Below are positions 22,633 through 32,836 of a stretch of 48,621 nucleotides of DNA, one piece after another (the first letter of the stretch is position 1; each line of letters begins with the position of its first letter). Under the pieces are notes generated by a model, which saw nothing but the letters and a program-made list of their open reading frames with translations, did not search any database and had not been told where the DNA came from. The stretch is from Gnetum montanum (Eukaryota; Streptophyta; Gnetopsida; Gnetales; Gnetaceae). The translations under genes were made by a program, and so were the position numbers. The stretch is from positions 1 to 48,621 of the forward strand of contig MNCI01017657.1 in NCBI GenBank assembly GCA_015680685.1, written 5' to 3'.

Positions 22633-23600
22633 TGATGAGTGGCGAGGTACCCCTATGCTCAACCATACGAATACGAGCATTTCACACACGATCCGATCGA
22701 ATTCCAAGGACTAAGTGCCTATGCGCCTTTTTGGAGCAAGGACGGGTTGGTTGATCATTGTCTTCTCAAGCTTACTGGTATCTCACAATTGTATGGTTAA
22801 GTAAGCTTGAGGCATATGATTTTTATAGCTTTTATGTTTTTATGTCCTGTTGCTAGTAAGGGAGGAGAGAGAGATAACTAAGTGACTAATTTAACTTAAC
22901 TACTGATTAACTAGGCTTTAACTAATCCTAACACCAGTATCCATTTTCACTTGTCGTACACATCCTGAACCAGTGCAACGCTACTAGGATTACCAAACGC
23001 TAATCGTTACTAGGTTACCAAGCATTGCACACATGTTCAAAGTGATCGTACTGAGTGTAATTTAACGATTTTCTTAATTGATCAAAATGAATTACTATGC
23101 TAATAACAAAAATATAAAGTGCATAAAATAAAATAAATGTATAAGAAAATAAAATAAAAGAAATGTGTAAGAAAACAAATCTCAAGTGCTATAAGGATGA
23201 ATCAAAGAGCTCATCTTTATTGCTATACACAAGGTGTGCTTAGGTACACAATGCTCGAATAAAGATCTGTCGACACTTAACATCCTACTGCGGGCACCTG
23301 GAAAATATGCTAACCTTAAAACAGATTACAAGAGTTTTGCTACTTGACTGCTATAAGACTTTTTCTCCCAATTGTGCACGTGGGCATTGTATTTATAGGC
23401 TTGGGAGCAACTACTCTAATAATGAGAGCAACCACTCTAATAATTAGCATAATTGCTAAAGAAACCACTAGAGTAACCACTTTAATAATTAGAATAACTA
23501 CTAAAGAAACCGCTAGAGTAACCACTCTAATAATTAGAATAACTACTAGAGTAACTGCTCTCATCAAATGCCATGACTTTTATGGCTAAGGAAACACTCG
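22633..23600 (-). mobile_element. LTR, small LTR family, copy 3
   Basis: Minus-oriented LTR. Its 3' end is at 22633 (plus-strand TGATGAGT) and the TATA box is the complement of 23390-23397. The body aligns with copies 1 and 2. Beyond the TATA box, U3 consists largely of a 45-bp tandem array not found in the other copies. The outer (5') end is not determined. Confidence 0.6.
23425..23559. repeat. 45-bp tandem repeat, 3 units
   Basis: Units are 23425-23469, 23470-23514 and 23515-23559. Each starts AGAG(C/T)AACCACT-TAATAATT. The unit length is a multiple of three and AT-rich, so overlapping ORFs stay open on both strands by construction. Confidence 0.9.
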
Positions 23601-24857
23601 ACTAATTATTAATATGATGTTCACTTTTTAAATTGAAATATTTTTCTTAAAGGTATTTTTATTTTAAGTTTGATTAGCATTAAAGCATATCTAGAAGGCC
23701 TGAAAATTTTTAAGTGATCCATAGAGCTTTGGTAAAATTAACGTTCTTACACATTCTTTGTGTTTAATCTATTTGGTGGATTCTAATAAACAATAAACCA
23801 TGAATTAATATTAAACACCTAACATTTGGTATTACTTAATCTTAATGTTGGTTCAATTTCAACTCCTTTAATTTATAATCAATTCCTTAAATTTCAAACA
23901 CCCTAAATTATTGGGGTAACACTACTTTATAAAGTTGGTTTTAAGTTTTATGAATGTTTCATGTTGGCTATATGTCCTAGGGTATATATAGTCATCTATC
24001 TTCTATACCTATTAATATAAACAAAAGCAACTTTAGAATAGGAGATTTTAAGTTGTTTGGAAATTGCCCATATTCATAAAGGTTTATTAATAAAAGTTGG
24101 CTAAGATTCATAAACCACCACTTTAGAAAATTAGGGTCAACACAAACATGCCACACATAGAAAAATTATAGTACTTATTTTATTTACCCAATGAAAAAGT
24201 TTGTTTTGTATTTTATTTAATATAAAGTACTCTTCTAATACTTACCCTACCATGAAAACAAATGTTGTACATCTAAGTTATTCTTAAAATACTTAAATTA
24301 TTAACTATGTTCCAACTAAATATTATATTGGTTGTTTGTCTTAAGCATAAACATAATCAAAGATTTAGATCCAAAAGAGCATCTAGTAACGTCTTACAAA
24401 TACTAATAAGGTACTCGGACTCTTAAATTTAAGGTTATCATCCTTAAATTTAAAGGGGAAAAATTTTAGTTGTCAATATGCCACGAGTTCCCCCCGTGAA
24501 ACAGGTACGACACTGCCAACGGTAATTAAAAAGCTTGGAAGGTGCAATTCCTTAACGTATCTTTAGCGTTCATGGTTAATTCCTAAGTTTAATTCTATTC
24601 TCAAGCGGAAACTTGAAAAAAGCAACAAAAGTTAACAAAATTTGTTTACTAATAAGTATAATATCAAAACGTGAAGAACGCCCAGACGGTATAATGCATA
24701 ATACAGACATAAGCACACGCATCAAAAATATGGATAAGCCTTGGAGGATAATACACCCCACAAACTTAATCAATATGCACGCTGGAAACTTATGCATAAC
24801 CCCTGGAGGATAATATACTTTGAATGGTGGAGTGAAACTTAGATGTTGACTCTTCAA

Positions 24858-24919
24858 GAAGAAGATAACGTAGGCACTGAGTGGTGTTGAAGAAGACACC
24901 GTAGGCACTGAGTGGTGTT
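24858..24919. repeat. 31-bp tandem repeat, 2 units (unit 2 copy)
   Basis: Counterpart of 1057-1118, downstream of kinase copy A'. Confidence 0.85.
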
Positions 24920-24983
24920 AGGTGAGGGACTTTATTGGTGCATGATAGTGGCTTCTTATTTAAGATTCTCTTGGAGATGAAAC

Positions 24984-27900
24984 TCAAACACTGATTCTCT
25001 TGGAAAGTTCCTTCAAGAAACGGGAAACAAAGGTCATGTCTGGTCTTTGGTAAGGGTTTTCACTAGTACAACATAGTGCGATTTTTATAAAGTCAGAAAT
25101 GCAATTCCACAGCAAAGTATCCTCAATGCATTCCGATGGCAGCTTTTTGTGCAACACTTGTTCTAATTTATCAGGGAATGAATCCAGCACCCAACTGTGT
25201 AAATTGCAAAACCCATCAGGATTTTCATCAGTTGGGCTTTTACCTGTTGCCATTTCTAACAAGGTTACTCCATAGCTGTATACATCTCCCTTAGGCGACA
25301 CCATTCCCCCTCCTCCATACTTTGCAAATTCATTATCATGTCAAAACCAATCCTAAGAAAATTCTTAAAATCTAAATTAGTGAATGTATAATGACTAACC
25401 ATAAATATCATGTATAACAGAAACCTCTATTATAGAGGCTTGCAAGGGTAAAGTTTAGGTAGTGTCAAATAAAGGATGATTTCAGAAAATTCAAATAAGG
25501 CCAAAGTACCTGGATGTAAGTAGGTACCTGGAGGAATATAACCAATTGATCCTGCAAGAGACAAACTGGAAGATAAGGAAGATACAGAATCAGTGCAGAG
25601 GAACTTTGCAATACCGAAATCAGCAACATGAGCAACCATATCTTCATCAAACAAGATGTTGTTGGGTTTTATGTCACAGTGGATGATTTGAATACTGCTA
25701 TAATGATGCAGGTATTCTAGCCCATGTGCAATATCCATGGCTATATTCACCACCTCTCTGAAGGACAGGTATTCATTCTCTCTCTGCAGGGCTTGTGCCA
25801 AACTTCCTTTGGGCATCAATGGCATGACCAGGGCTTTGTGTGCGTCTTCCCAATAAAAACCAATGATTTTTACTAAATTTCTGTGCTTCACCATGCTCAA
25901 GGCCTTGCATTCTGAAACAAAACCTTTCAAGGCTTCTTGATTAATTTTGTTAAGGAGCTTAATAGCCACATCAGTGCCATCTCTGAGAGTGCCCCTATAT
26001 ACGGAGGCCAGGATTGTGGAACCCAGCAGCTTGTTGATGTTGAATCCTCCGGTGGCTTCGCTGATGTCTCTGTAAGAGAACCGATTTCCATAGTTCTTCT
26101 TCCAGTTGTCAAATTCACAATTTAACACACCTCTATCCCCTCTATCCTTCAGACTCCTTGTGCAGTAGATTGATACATAGAAAACAAGGCAAATTACCAA
26201 AACACCAGCGCAGGCAGCAACTGGAGCAATGATTTTTACCTTGGAATCAGTGTGAGTGTTTGCCACGGATGTGCAAGCAGGTAGCTGTACCCATTCTCCA
26301 CAGAGCTTCGGATTTCCTAAAAATGATAGCTTGTTAAAATGACGAAATGATGCTCCCTCTGGAACTTCTCCACTTAGATCATTGAATGAAAGATTAAGGA
26401 TCTGAAGCATCTGCAATTTCTCAAGGTCAAAAGGTATTGAACTAGAAATATTGTTGTGGGAAAGGTCCATGGACACGAGGTTCTCCAGGTTGCTCAGAGA
26501 CCTTGGAATTGATTCTTGAAACTCATTAAATGATAAATCCAGTTGTTGCAGGTTGTTGCAGCCTTCAAGAACAGATGGAATGGTGCCGCTGATTCTACTT
26601 GCTGAAACATTTATGGCTTCAGTGTGAATCATCTTACCAATTTCTGCTGGCAATTTTCCATGCAAGGAATTGTGGGACAAATTGAAGTAGATTTGAATAT
26701 TGTAGCGATTTTCCACTTCCGGTGGGATGGAGCCATCGAACTTATTTGAAGAAAGGTCCAGCAGCTCTAATTTATAACATTGTCCTAAGCTAGGAGGGAT
26801 CGAACCTGACAAGTTATTATGATCCTAGACTAAACTTCTTAGATTTGTCAGGTTACCAATTGCATCAGGAATTCCCCCCAACAAGTTATTTTGTATTGAA
26901 AGCTCGTACAGAGTAGAGCCAAGCCTCCCAATTTCAGAGGGTATGTTGCCTTGCAATTTGTTATTACCTAGAGCAATTCTTTGAATTTTCTTAAATTCTC
27001 CCATCGACCCAGAAACACGACCTGTGACCTTGTTATCAGACAAATCAAGATTTATCAGGTTTTCCAGTTTCCCCAAGGCCTTCCAAGGAATTGGACATAA
27101 AGTTCCCATTCAAAAGTAGTGTCGACAGGTTGAATGGGAACACTTCTGGCAACATTCCCTTTAGCTTGTTGGAGGATAGATCCAGAACATTTAAGGTGGA
27201 GCAATTTGAAAAAGTAGATAAAATAGAAATTGTGGGAGAGCCATCATTTACAAGATGATTGGACATTACCATGAAAACAGTCAACGACAACCTTCCAAAC
27301 TACAGAGAAATGACTCCTGTCAGCTGATTTTTATCAAATAAAAGTGTACGAAGATTGCTGCAGTTCCCTAAAGATGGAGGAATGCTGCCTATTAGATTTT
27401 TTCCCGACAAGTAGAGAACACATAGGTTTTCCAGTGTGCCCAGCTGAGAAGGAACATAGCCTATAAAAGCATTTTGATGCATGTTTACATGGCTAAGTCT
27501 AGACATGTTGCCAACTGATTTAGGAATATCACTAGCCAATTGAGGATTTTCAAAAAAATACAGAAACATAAGATTATTTAGCTTAGAGAGTTCTTGTGGT
27601 AATGTGTCGGTTATGGGTGTCCGATAAATGTACAACTGTTCCAGAGAAGAGAGGTTTCCTATGGAAGAGGGAATTGAACCAGAGAGATTGTTTGTCTGGA
27701 GGGCGAGTATCTGAAGACTGAACATGTGGCCAATGTTGTGAGGAATGCTACCATGCAAGTTATTCTGTGCAATGGATAGTATTTGCAGCTGTGTAAGGTT
27801 TGTAAATGTGTCAGGAAAGGTACCCTGGAGCCTATTTTCACATAGATACAAAGTTTGCAGGTTTTTCAAGGTGCCCTGTTGGGGAGGAATTATACCATGA

Positions 27901-28250
27901 AATGAATTATTGCAAAGATCCAGGTATGTGAGATAAGATAAATTGCCAAGGGACGGAGATATTGTACCTTGGATTTGCATGCTGTAAAGATCAAGCTTCA
28001 CCACTCTGCCAGCTGAATTGCATTCAACATTACTCCAGTTGCAGTAGTGTATGGAGTTAGGATGTCAATTAACCAAAGCTCCATTAGGATCAGACTCCAC
28101 CATTTTCTTGAATATAAGCAAGCTTTCGACGTCTTGTTCATGCAATAATTTTGCAGAGTGAAAACTGCCAGTCATCATGCAAATGGCAAACAAAACTAGA
28201 TGGCATAATACAACACTTCTACGTAGCATGTTTGCTGTTGGGATCTCCAA
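24984..28250 (-). pseudogene. LRR receptor-like kinase, subfamily XII (FLS2-like), copy A', pseudogene
   Basis: Exons 28250-25528 and 25321-24984 surround an intron (25322-25527) with the same GT-AG sites as copy A. The domain order is as in copy A. Lesions are all different from those of copy A: Trp62 to TGA (28065-28067), Gln317 to TAG (27300-27302), a 5-bp deletion shifting the frame near 27095, and a Leu to TAG at 26825-26827 (copy A residue 477). From 26824 leftwards the last LRRs, transmembrane segment and both kinase exons are open. The kinase keeps VAIK, HCD, DFG and the Gly-Ser-Ile-Gly-Tyr segment that is mutated in copy A. A truncated membrane kinase could be made only from an internal start, for which I see no evidence. 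Confidence 0.92.
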
Positions 28251-28479
28251 CTTAACCTAGACGTTGTAGAGTGTTTGGCGTCACTGGCTTGGAATGCTGA
28301 ATTTAAAGACTCTCAAGGGAAAGTTCATGTTTTGCATCATATTATTATTTGACTCAATGACCAAGCCACCGGCGGCTCTGATTATTATTGGACTCAATGA
28401 CCAAGCCACTGGCATCTCTCATGTGAGTGTAGACACACTTCCTCATTGTTGTGCATTATTAGCACTCATTTGGACTTTT

Positions 28480-29143
28480 NNNNNNNNNNNNNNNNNNNNN
28501 NNNNNNNNNNNNNNNNNNNNNNNNNNNNNNNNNNNNNNNNNNNNNNNNNNNNNNNNNNNNNNNNNNNNNNNNNNNNNNNNNNNNNNNNNNNNNNNNNNNN
28601 NNNNNNNNNNNNNNNNNNNNNNNNNNNNNNNNNNNNNNNNNNNNNNNNNNNNNNNNNNNNNNNNNNNNNNNNNNNNNNNNNNNNNNNNNNNNNNNNNNNN
28701 NNNNNNNNNNNNNNNNNNNNNNNNNNNNNNNNNNNNNNNNNNNNNNNNNNNNNNNNNNNNNNNNNNNNNNNNNNNNNNNNNNNNNNNNNNNNNNNNNNNN
28801 NNNNNNNNNNNNNNNNNNNNNNNNNNNNNNNNNNNNNNNNNNNNNNNNNNNNNNNNNNNNNNNNNNNNNNNNNNNNNNNNNNNNNNNNNNNNNNNNNNNN
28901 NNNNNNNNNNNNNNNNNNNNNNNNNNNNNNNNNNNNNNNNNNNNNNNNNNNNNNNNNNNNNNNNNNNNNNNNNNNNNNNNNNNNNNNNNNNNNNNNNNNN
29001 NNNNNNNNNNNNNNNNNNNNNNNNNNNNNNNNNNNNNNNNNNNNNNNNNNNNNNNNNNNNNNNNNNNNNNNNNNNNNNNNNNNNNNNNNNNNNNNNNNNN
29101 NNNNNNNNNNNNNNNNNNNNNNNNNNNNNNNNNNNNNNNNNNN
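28480..29143. other. Assembly gap (664 N)
   Basis: The gap should contain the rest of the kinase upstream region (counterpart of 4684 to about 4945, 262 bp), the insertion junction, and about 600 bp of the left LTR. That totals about 860 bp, so the N run is probably not an exact length. Confidence 0.95.
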
Positions 29144-29757
29144 TACACTACCACGTACGAGACTCCATTTTGGCTAGACAATAGATGTCAATGATTGCAT
29201 TTAAACAGAACCTTTAAAAGACTTGACAATTTCTGATTGAAATAACACGGAAAATCACTTTAAAGATAAAAGAAGCTATTTTGGTCCCATCAAAATACCA
29301 AAGATTTTCTGAACCCTCTTGACTACCAAATTGTTCCACGGCGTGACTACAAACAGAGGCTCTCTTCCAACAACCCAATAGCAATTTCCAAGCGTTGCAC
29401 AATAACAAAATTTACTACTAAAATTCTCTCAAGGCTTTTAAACACAAGCGCTTCTATGGCAAATTTTAACAGAAATTTCTATCGGGCAACAAGAACAACA
29501 AGAGCAATCTAAAATTCCCAAAATTACTTTCCAAGGATGATACTATCTAAACCACTAGCTAAGCAATTTAAACAAAACAAAAAATGAAATGCATAACTCA
29601 CAGGACCATGACAAAGAAGCTGAAATCTTTATTCTAGCAAGCCATCTTCAAGAAATATTCTTTACAAATCTTCCAAGTGTGATGTGAGAAGTCCCTTGAT
29701 GTGTGATGATCCTCCTTGATGCCCCCCTTCTTTTTTCACCTCTTGACCCCTGAAGCC

Positions 29758-29765
29758 TTTTTATA
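29758..29765 (-). promoter_or_regulatory. TATA box of left LTR
   Basis: Minus strand CCCTATAAAAAGGC, preserved in the other LTR. It places the U3/R boundary roughly 30 bp further along the minus strand, giving a U3 of about 2.3 kb. Confidence 0.6.
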
Positions 29766-29777
29766 GGGCTCAAAGGT

Positions 29778-30180
29778 GGTTAGGTAAGTTACAAAATATC
29801 TTGGGTGGTTCTAACCACCATGGAGACAAAAAGGCTACAATGGACAAGTGTCCTATTCCATGGCCAAGTGTCTTCATTCAGTTGCCAAGTGTCTTCAAAT
29901 AGTCGCCAAGTGTCTTCATGTAGTTGCTAAGTGCCCACCATGGAGACAAATAAGTTGCAATTGACACGTGTCTCGTTTAGTTGACAAGTGGCCTTTGCAG
30001 TTGACAAGTGGCCCTTCTAGCTACAATTTCAAAAATATCTCACCTAACTTTTCTCTCAAGTAACTTGACTCACCAATTAGAAAATTTCTTGCCCAACAAG
30101 TTAGGTAAGTTACAAAAAATCTTAGGTGGTTTCAACCACAAAAGAGATAAAAAGATTGCAATTGACATGTGTCTCTATGA
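29778..30180. repeat. U3 repeat array with G-box, left LTR
   Basis: About five ~21-bp units with GCCAAGTGTCTTCA lie inside a larger duplicated ~80-bp block (29779-29855 and 30101-30180). A palindromic GACACGTGTC at 29963-29972 contains the G-box core CACGTG. It sits just upstream of the TATA box on the minus strand, the usual place for LTR enhancers. Confidence 0.65.
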
Positions 30181-32053
30181 TAATCTGAATTAAAATTAAT
30201 TATAAATATTATAGTTGTAACTATCATAGGAAGTTATAACTTCCATAGGAAATAAAGGGATAATAACCAAATGTCCTTGACTTTACGTGAATATCTTAAA
30301 AGTTTCCTTTCTTAATGAATAAAATAGCAAGAAAAATCGGCAATTAAGTAGGTAACTATCCAACATTTGCAACAACACCCAAAAGACAAATGTTTCTTAA
30401 CAAAAATTCCAATATTTCGGTGCAGAATCTACACCCAGTTAAACCAATGCAGCAGTACCAAAAATTCATGCCAATTGGGCAAGAATTTTCCTGTGGAATT
30501 TTGGAAAATGCCCTGCAAGTACCTCGCCATTTTGTTTCTTTCGATTTTGCCTCTACTTCAGTTTCTCCTCATGCCAACGCCTGCAACTGCGATCGAGTTT
30601 GAGTTCAAATTTGGGTTTCTATTTTTTCACAGGCAGCCTACGTTTGGTCCTGCTGCTGCTACTCTTGCCGCTGCCAGTGCTGCTGATCCTCCGCCGCTGT
30701 GCCTCTGTATTTTTTTTTGGCCATTTTCGGATTGGGTTTTCCCAGGAAAAAAAAACGCAGATATGTGTAAAACAAACCTTGTAATTCCTCCAGACAGTAA
30801 AAATATTGACGTGCTGGTGCTACTGTCGTCTCCTTCTAACCGCCACAACCGCGTGTCTTGCTGGTGCCGCTCTGCGTCGTTCTCCACCGAATCTACAACT
30901 TTTCGGATTACCAAATCCTCCTCTGTTTCAAAAACGTGCATAGCAACAAGAAAACCCAAACGACCGCCATGATTTCTACAAGGCAAGGAAAGAAGAAGAA
31001 AAATGCTGAGCTTTGTCCACCATAGAAACAGAGGGAGGGCCTGCACACAGTTCGGTGTGCCGCCATCGCCATTATCTCCGACGCCTGCAAACCACCATTT
31101 TTTTGGGGGTTGAAAGTGCAGCCCTTCCAGTCCACGAGCACGCTGGCCTCCATGCCTTTCTGCGCCGCGGCACCCTCGTCAGCGTAGGCTGAGGCTGTTG
31201 CCGCTGCGATGCCATTTGGCTATCCATGATTCCGAAGCGATTGGTGTGTAGGAGAAACGGAGTTTGTGCAGCAAGTGTTTGATGGAATGCATGCGAATTT
31301 AGTAACAATTTTCCTGCACTAACGGTGCCACATACCACTAACCATTGGCCTATTGCCCAGCACACTTTAGAAAAATATTCGTATGATCATATATGATAAA
31401 AATGCTATCATCTTTTGGCTATATTTTTGTTGCTGTGTGAACATTTCATTTTCTGTTTCTGTGTTTTTGTACAGTGCCGTTTTGGAGGCCTTCTCTGGTT
31501 TCTTGTCATTGTAGATTTTTTGATTTTATTTTCCTATATATTTTTTTGAACAGCAATGGTCACAGAGAATGGGGATTCCAGTGGTAAAGTGCTGGGGGAA
31601 CCTGTTTCTGCCTTTCTACATGAATGTTTATTTTTGCAGAGTACATTGTCTGAAACTATCCTGTGGGATAATGAGTTGCTATACTACCATGGTCTCTCAC
31701 AATAATACAGAGCACCTCCTTCATTTTGTAGCATTTCACTTTTTCCTTGAGAAAAACATTTTTCTTACAGAGAAATACATTCTTAAATTTTACAAGGGAA
31801 ATAACTTCACCTTGCCCAGACTGCTGAACTTGCAATACTCATCTGTAAACCTCAGTGAATTATAAAGTGGAACAACATATTGATGATTCTATATTTATCA
31901 ACCAGGGCTATGTAAGCTTGCTCCAGTATTTTTAAGTATGAGAATGTTTTTTGTGCACTTATTCTCTTTCTCTCAAATTGAAAAGTAAGCTACTTCTCCA
32001 CAAATTCTCAACTAATTTAAGTCTGCTTCATGAAATGGCCAAATGTGCCAACA

Positions 32054-32073
32054 TTTCTACGCCCTTTAAAAGC
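32054..32073 (-). other. Polypurine-tract candidate
   Basis: The minus strand immediately before the left LTR is purine-rich (AAAGGGCGTAGAAA) with two pyrimidine interruptions. Its position is right for the 3' polypurine tract. The sequence is imperfect. Confidence 0.4.
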
Positions 32074-32260
32074 TTAAAGAAATTTATGCATGCCTCATTT
32101 TAAAACTGAAGTGTACTGAAGCTTTTATTGAACTTTTTACATCTCAACTGATAAATACTTTTGGAGGAAAATTCCCATTTAACATAAGGTGTGATGGGAC
32201 AAAAACCTCATTCCTAACAAAACAAACAAACTGTACTTTATTAAGCCCCTTGTTCATGGA

Positions 32261-32836
32261 CTATGGGAAGAGAATGGGGAGGATTACTTTGGTAGGAATC
32301 CTCATATCTCTAACCCTCTCATAAGCAATCTCTCTATTATTTTTTGGCTTGCTGGAGTTTTCAACTTGATCCTCTTGGGATTTGTCTTCAGTAATCCTCT
32401 CATCTTCTTTATCGAATGAATTCTCACTTTCTTGGAGTGTACAAATTTTGTTTTCAACACTTCCTTTTTCAATCATCCTACTTCTTCCAATTGAAGTAAT
32501 ATTATTCATCATTAAAGGTTCACTATAGATGTATATCTGATTTGGTTCTCTTTTCCAAGGTAGCCACATGTGAGAATAATCTGTTGATATATAACCTGAG
32601 AAATTCTTGCTCCAAGTTCTACTCAATAAGAGACTATGTGAATCTGGTATATCTGCCACTTGAATAGTTACTTTACTTCTGATGCGAGGTTCAGAAGCAA
32701 TTTCCAATAGAACACTTGGTAATGGACCCACAATCTTCACTCTACTTTTATCCACTTGAACAATCTTTCTATTTGATCTTTCAGGAATCAAACCAAGTTT
32801 CTTACATATGGACAATGGCATTATAGTAGACGTAGC
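32261..32836 (-). pseudogene. pro: Retrotransposon aspartic protease domain, broken at the active site
   Basis: In the same frame as gag, directly after it. The end of gag reads CLVDS and the next codon is TGA (32837-32839), followed by Ala-Thr-Ser. The family motif is D-(S/T)-G-A, so the stop replaces the active-site glycine codon (GGA to TGA is one change). Downstream, about 190 residues stay open, including a LLLSRTW block in place of the usual LLLGR-W. Read-through would insert an amino acid other than glycine. The frame ends at 32261 with no RT after it. Confidence 0.8.

Larger units (their letters stand above)
29144..32053 (-). repeat. Left LTR (3' LTR of the element), partial
   Basis: Matches 35247-38169 base for base apart from scattered substitutions and small indels. 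Its outer end is lost in the N gap. Ends at GCCAACA (32047-32053). Apparent ORFs such as 30367-30972 (+) run against the direction of transcription and are frame-disrupted in the other LTR, so they are not supported as genes. Confidence 0.9.

Noticed and set aside
23425-23559. Possible CRISPR-like array
   Set aside because: Contiguous 45-bp tandem units with no unique spacers, in a plant LTR.
23340-23589. Repetitive ORFs on both strands (Val/Ile/Thr-rich)
   Set aside because: They are produced by the 45-bp tandem repeat, whose unit length is a multiple of three.
28294-29184. Long ORFs crossing the N run on both strands
   Set aside because: They consist of N codons. No sequence is there to support them.
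30367-30972. 201-codon plus-strand ORF inside the left LTR
   Set aside because: It runs against the direction of element transcription, is frame-broken in the other LTR, and has a low-complexity composition. LTR sequence, not a gene.
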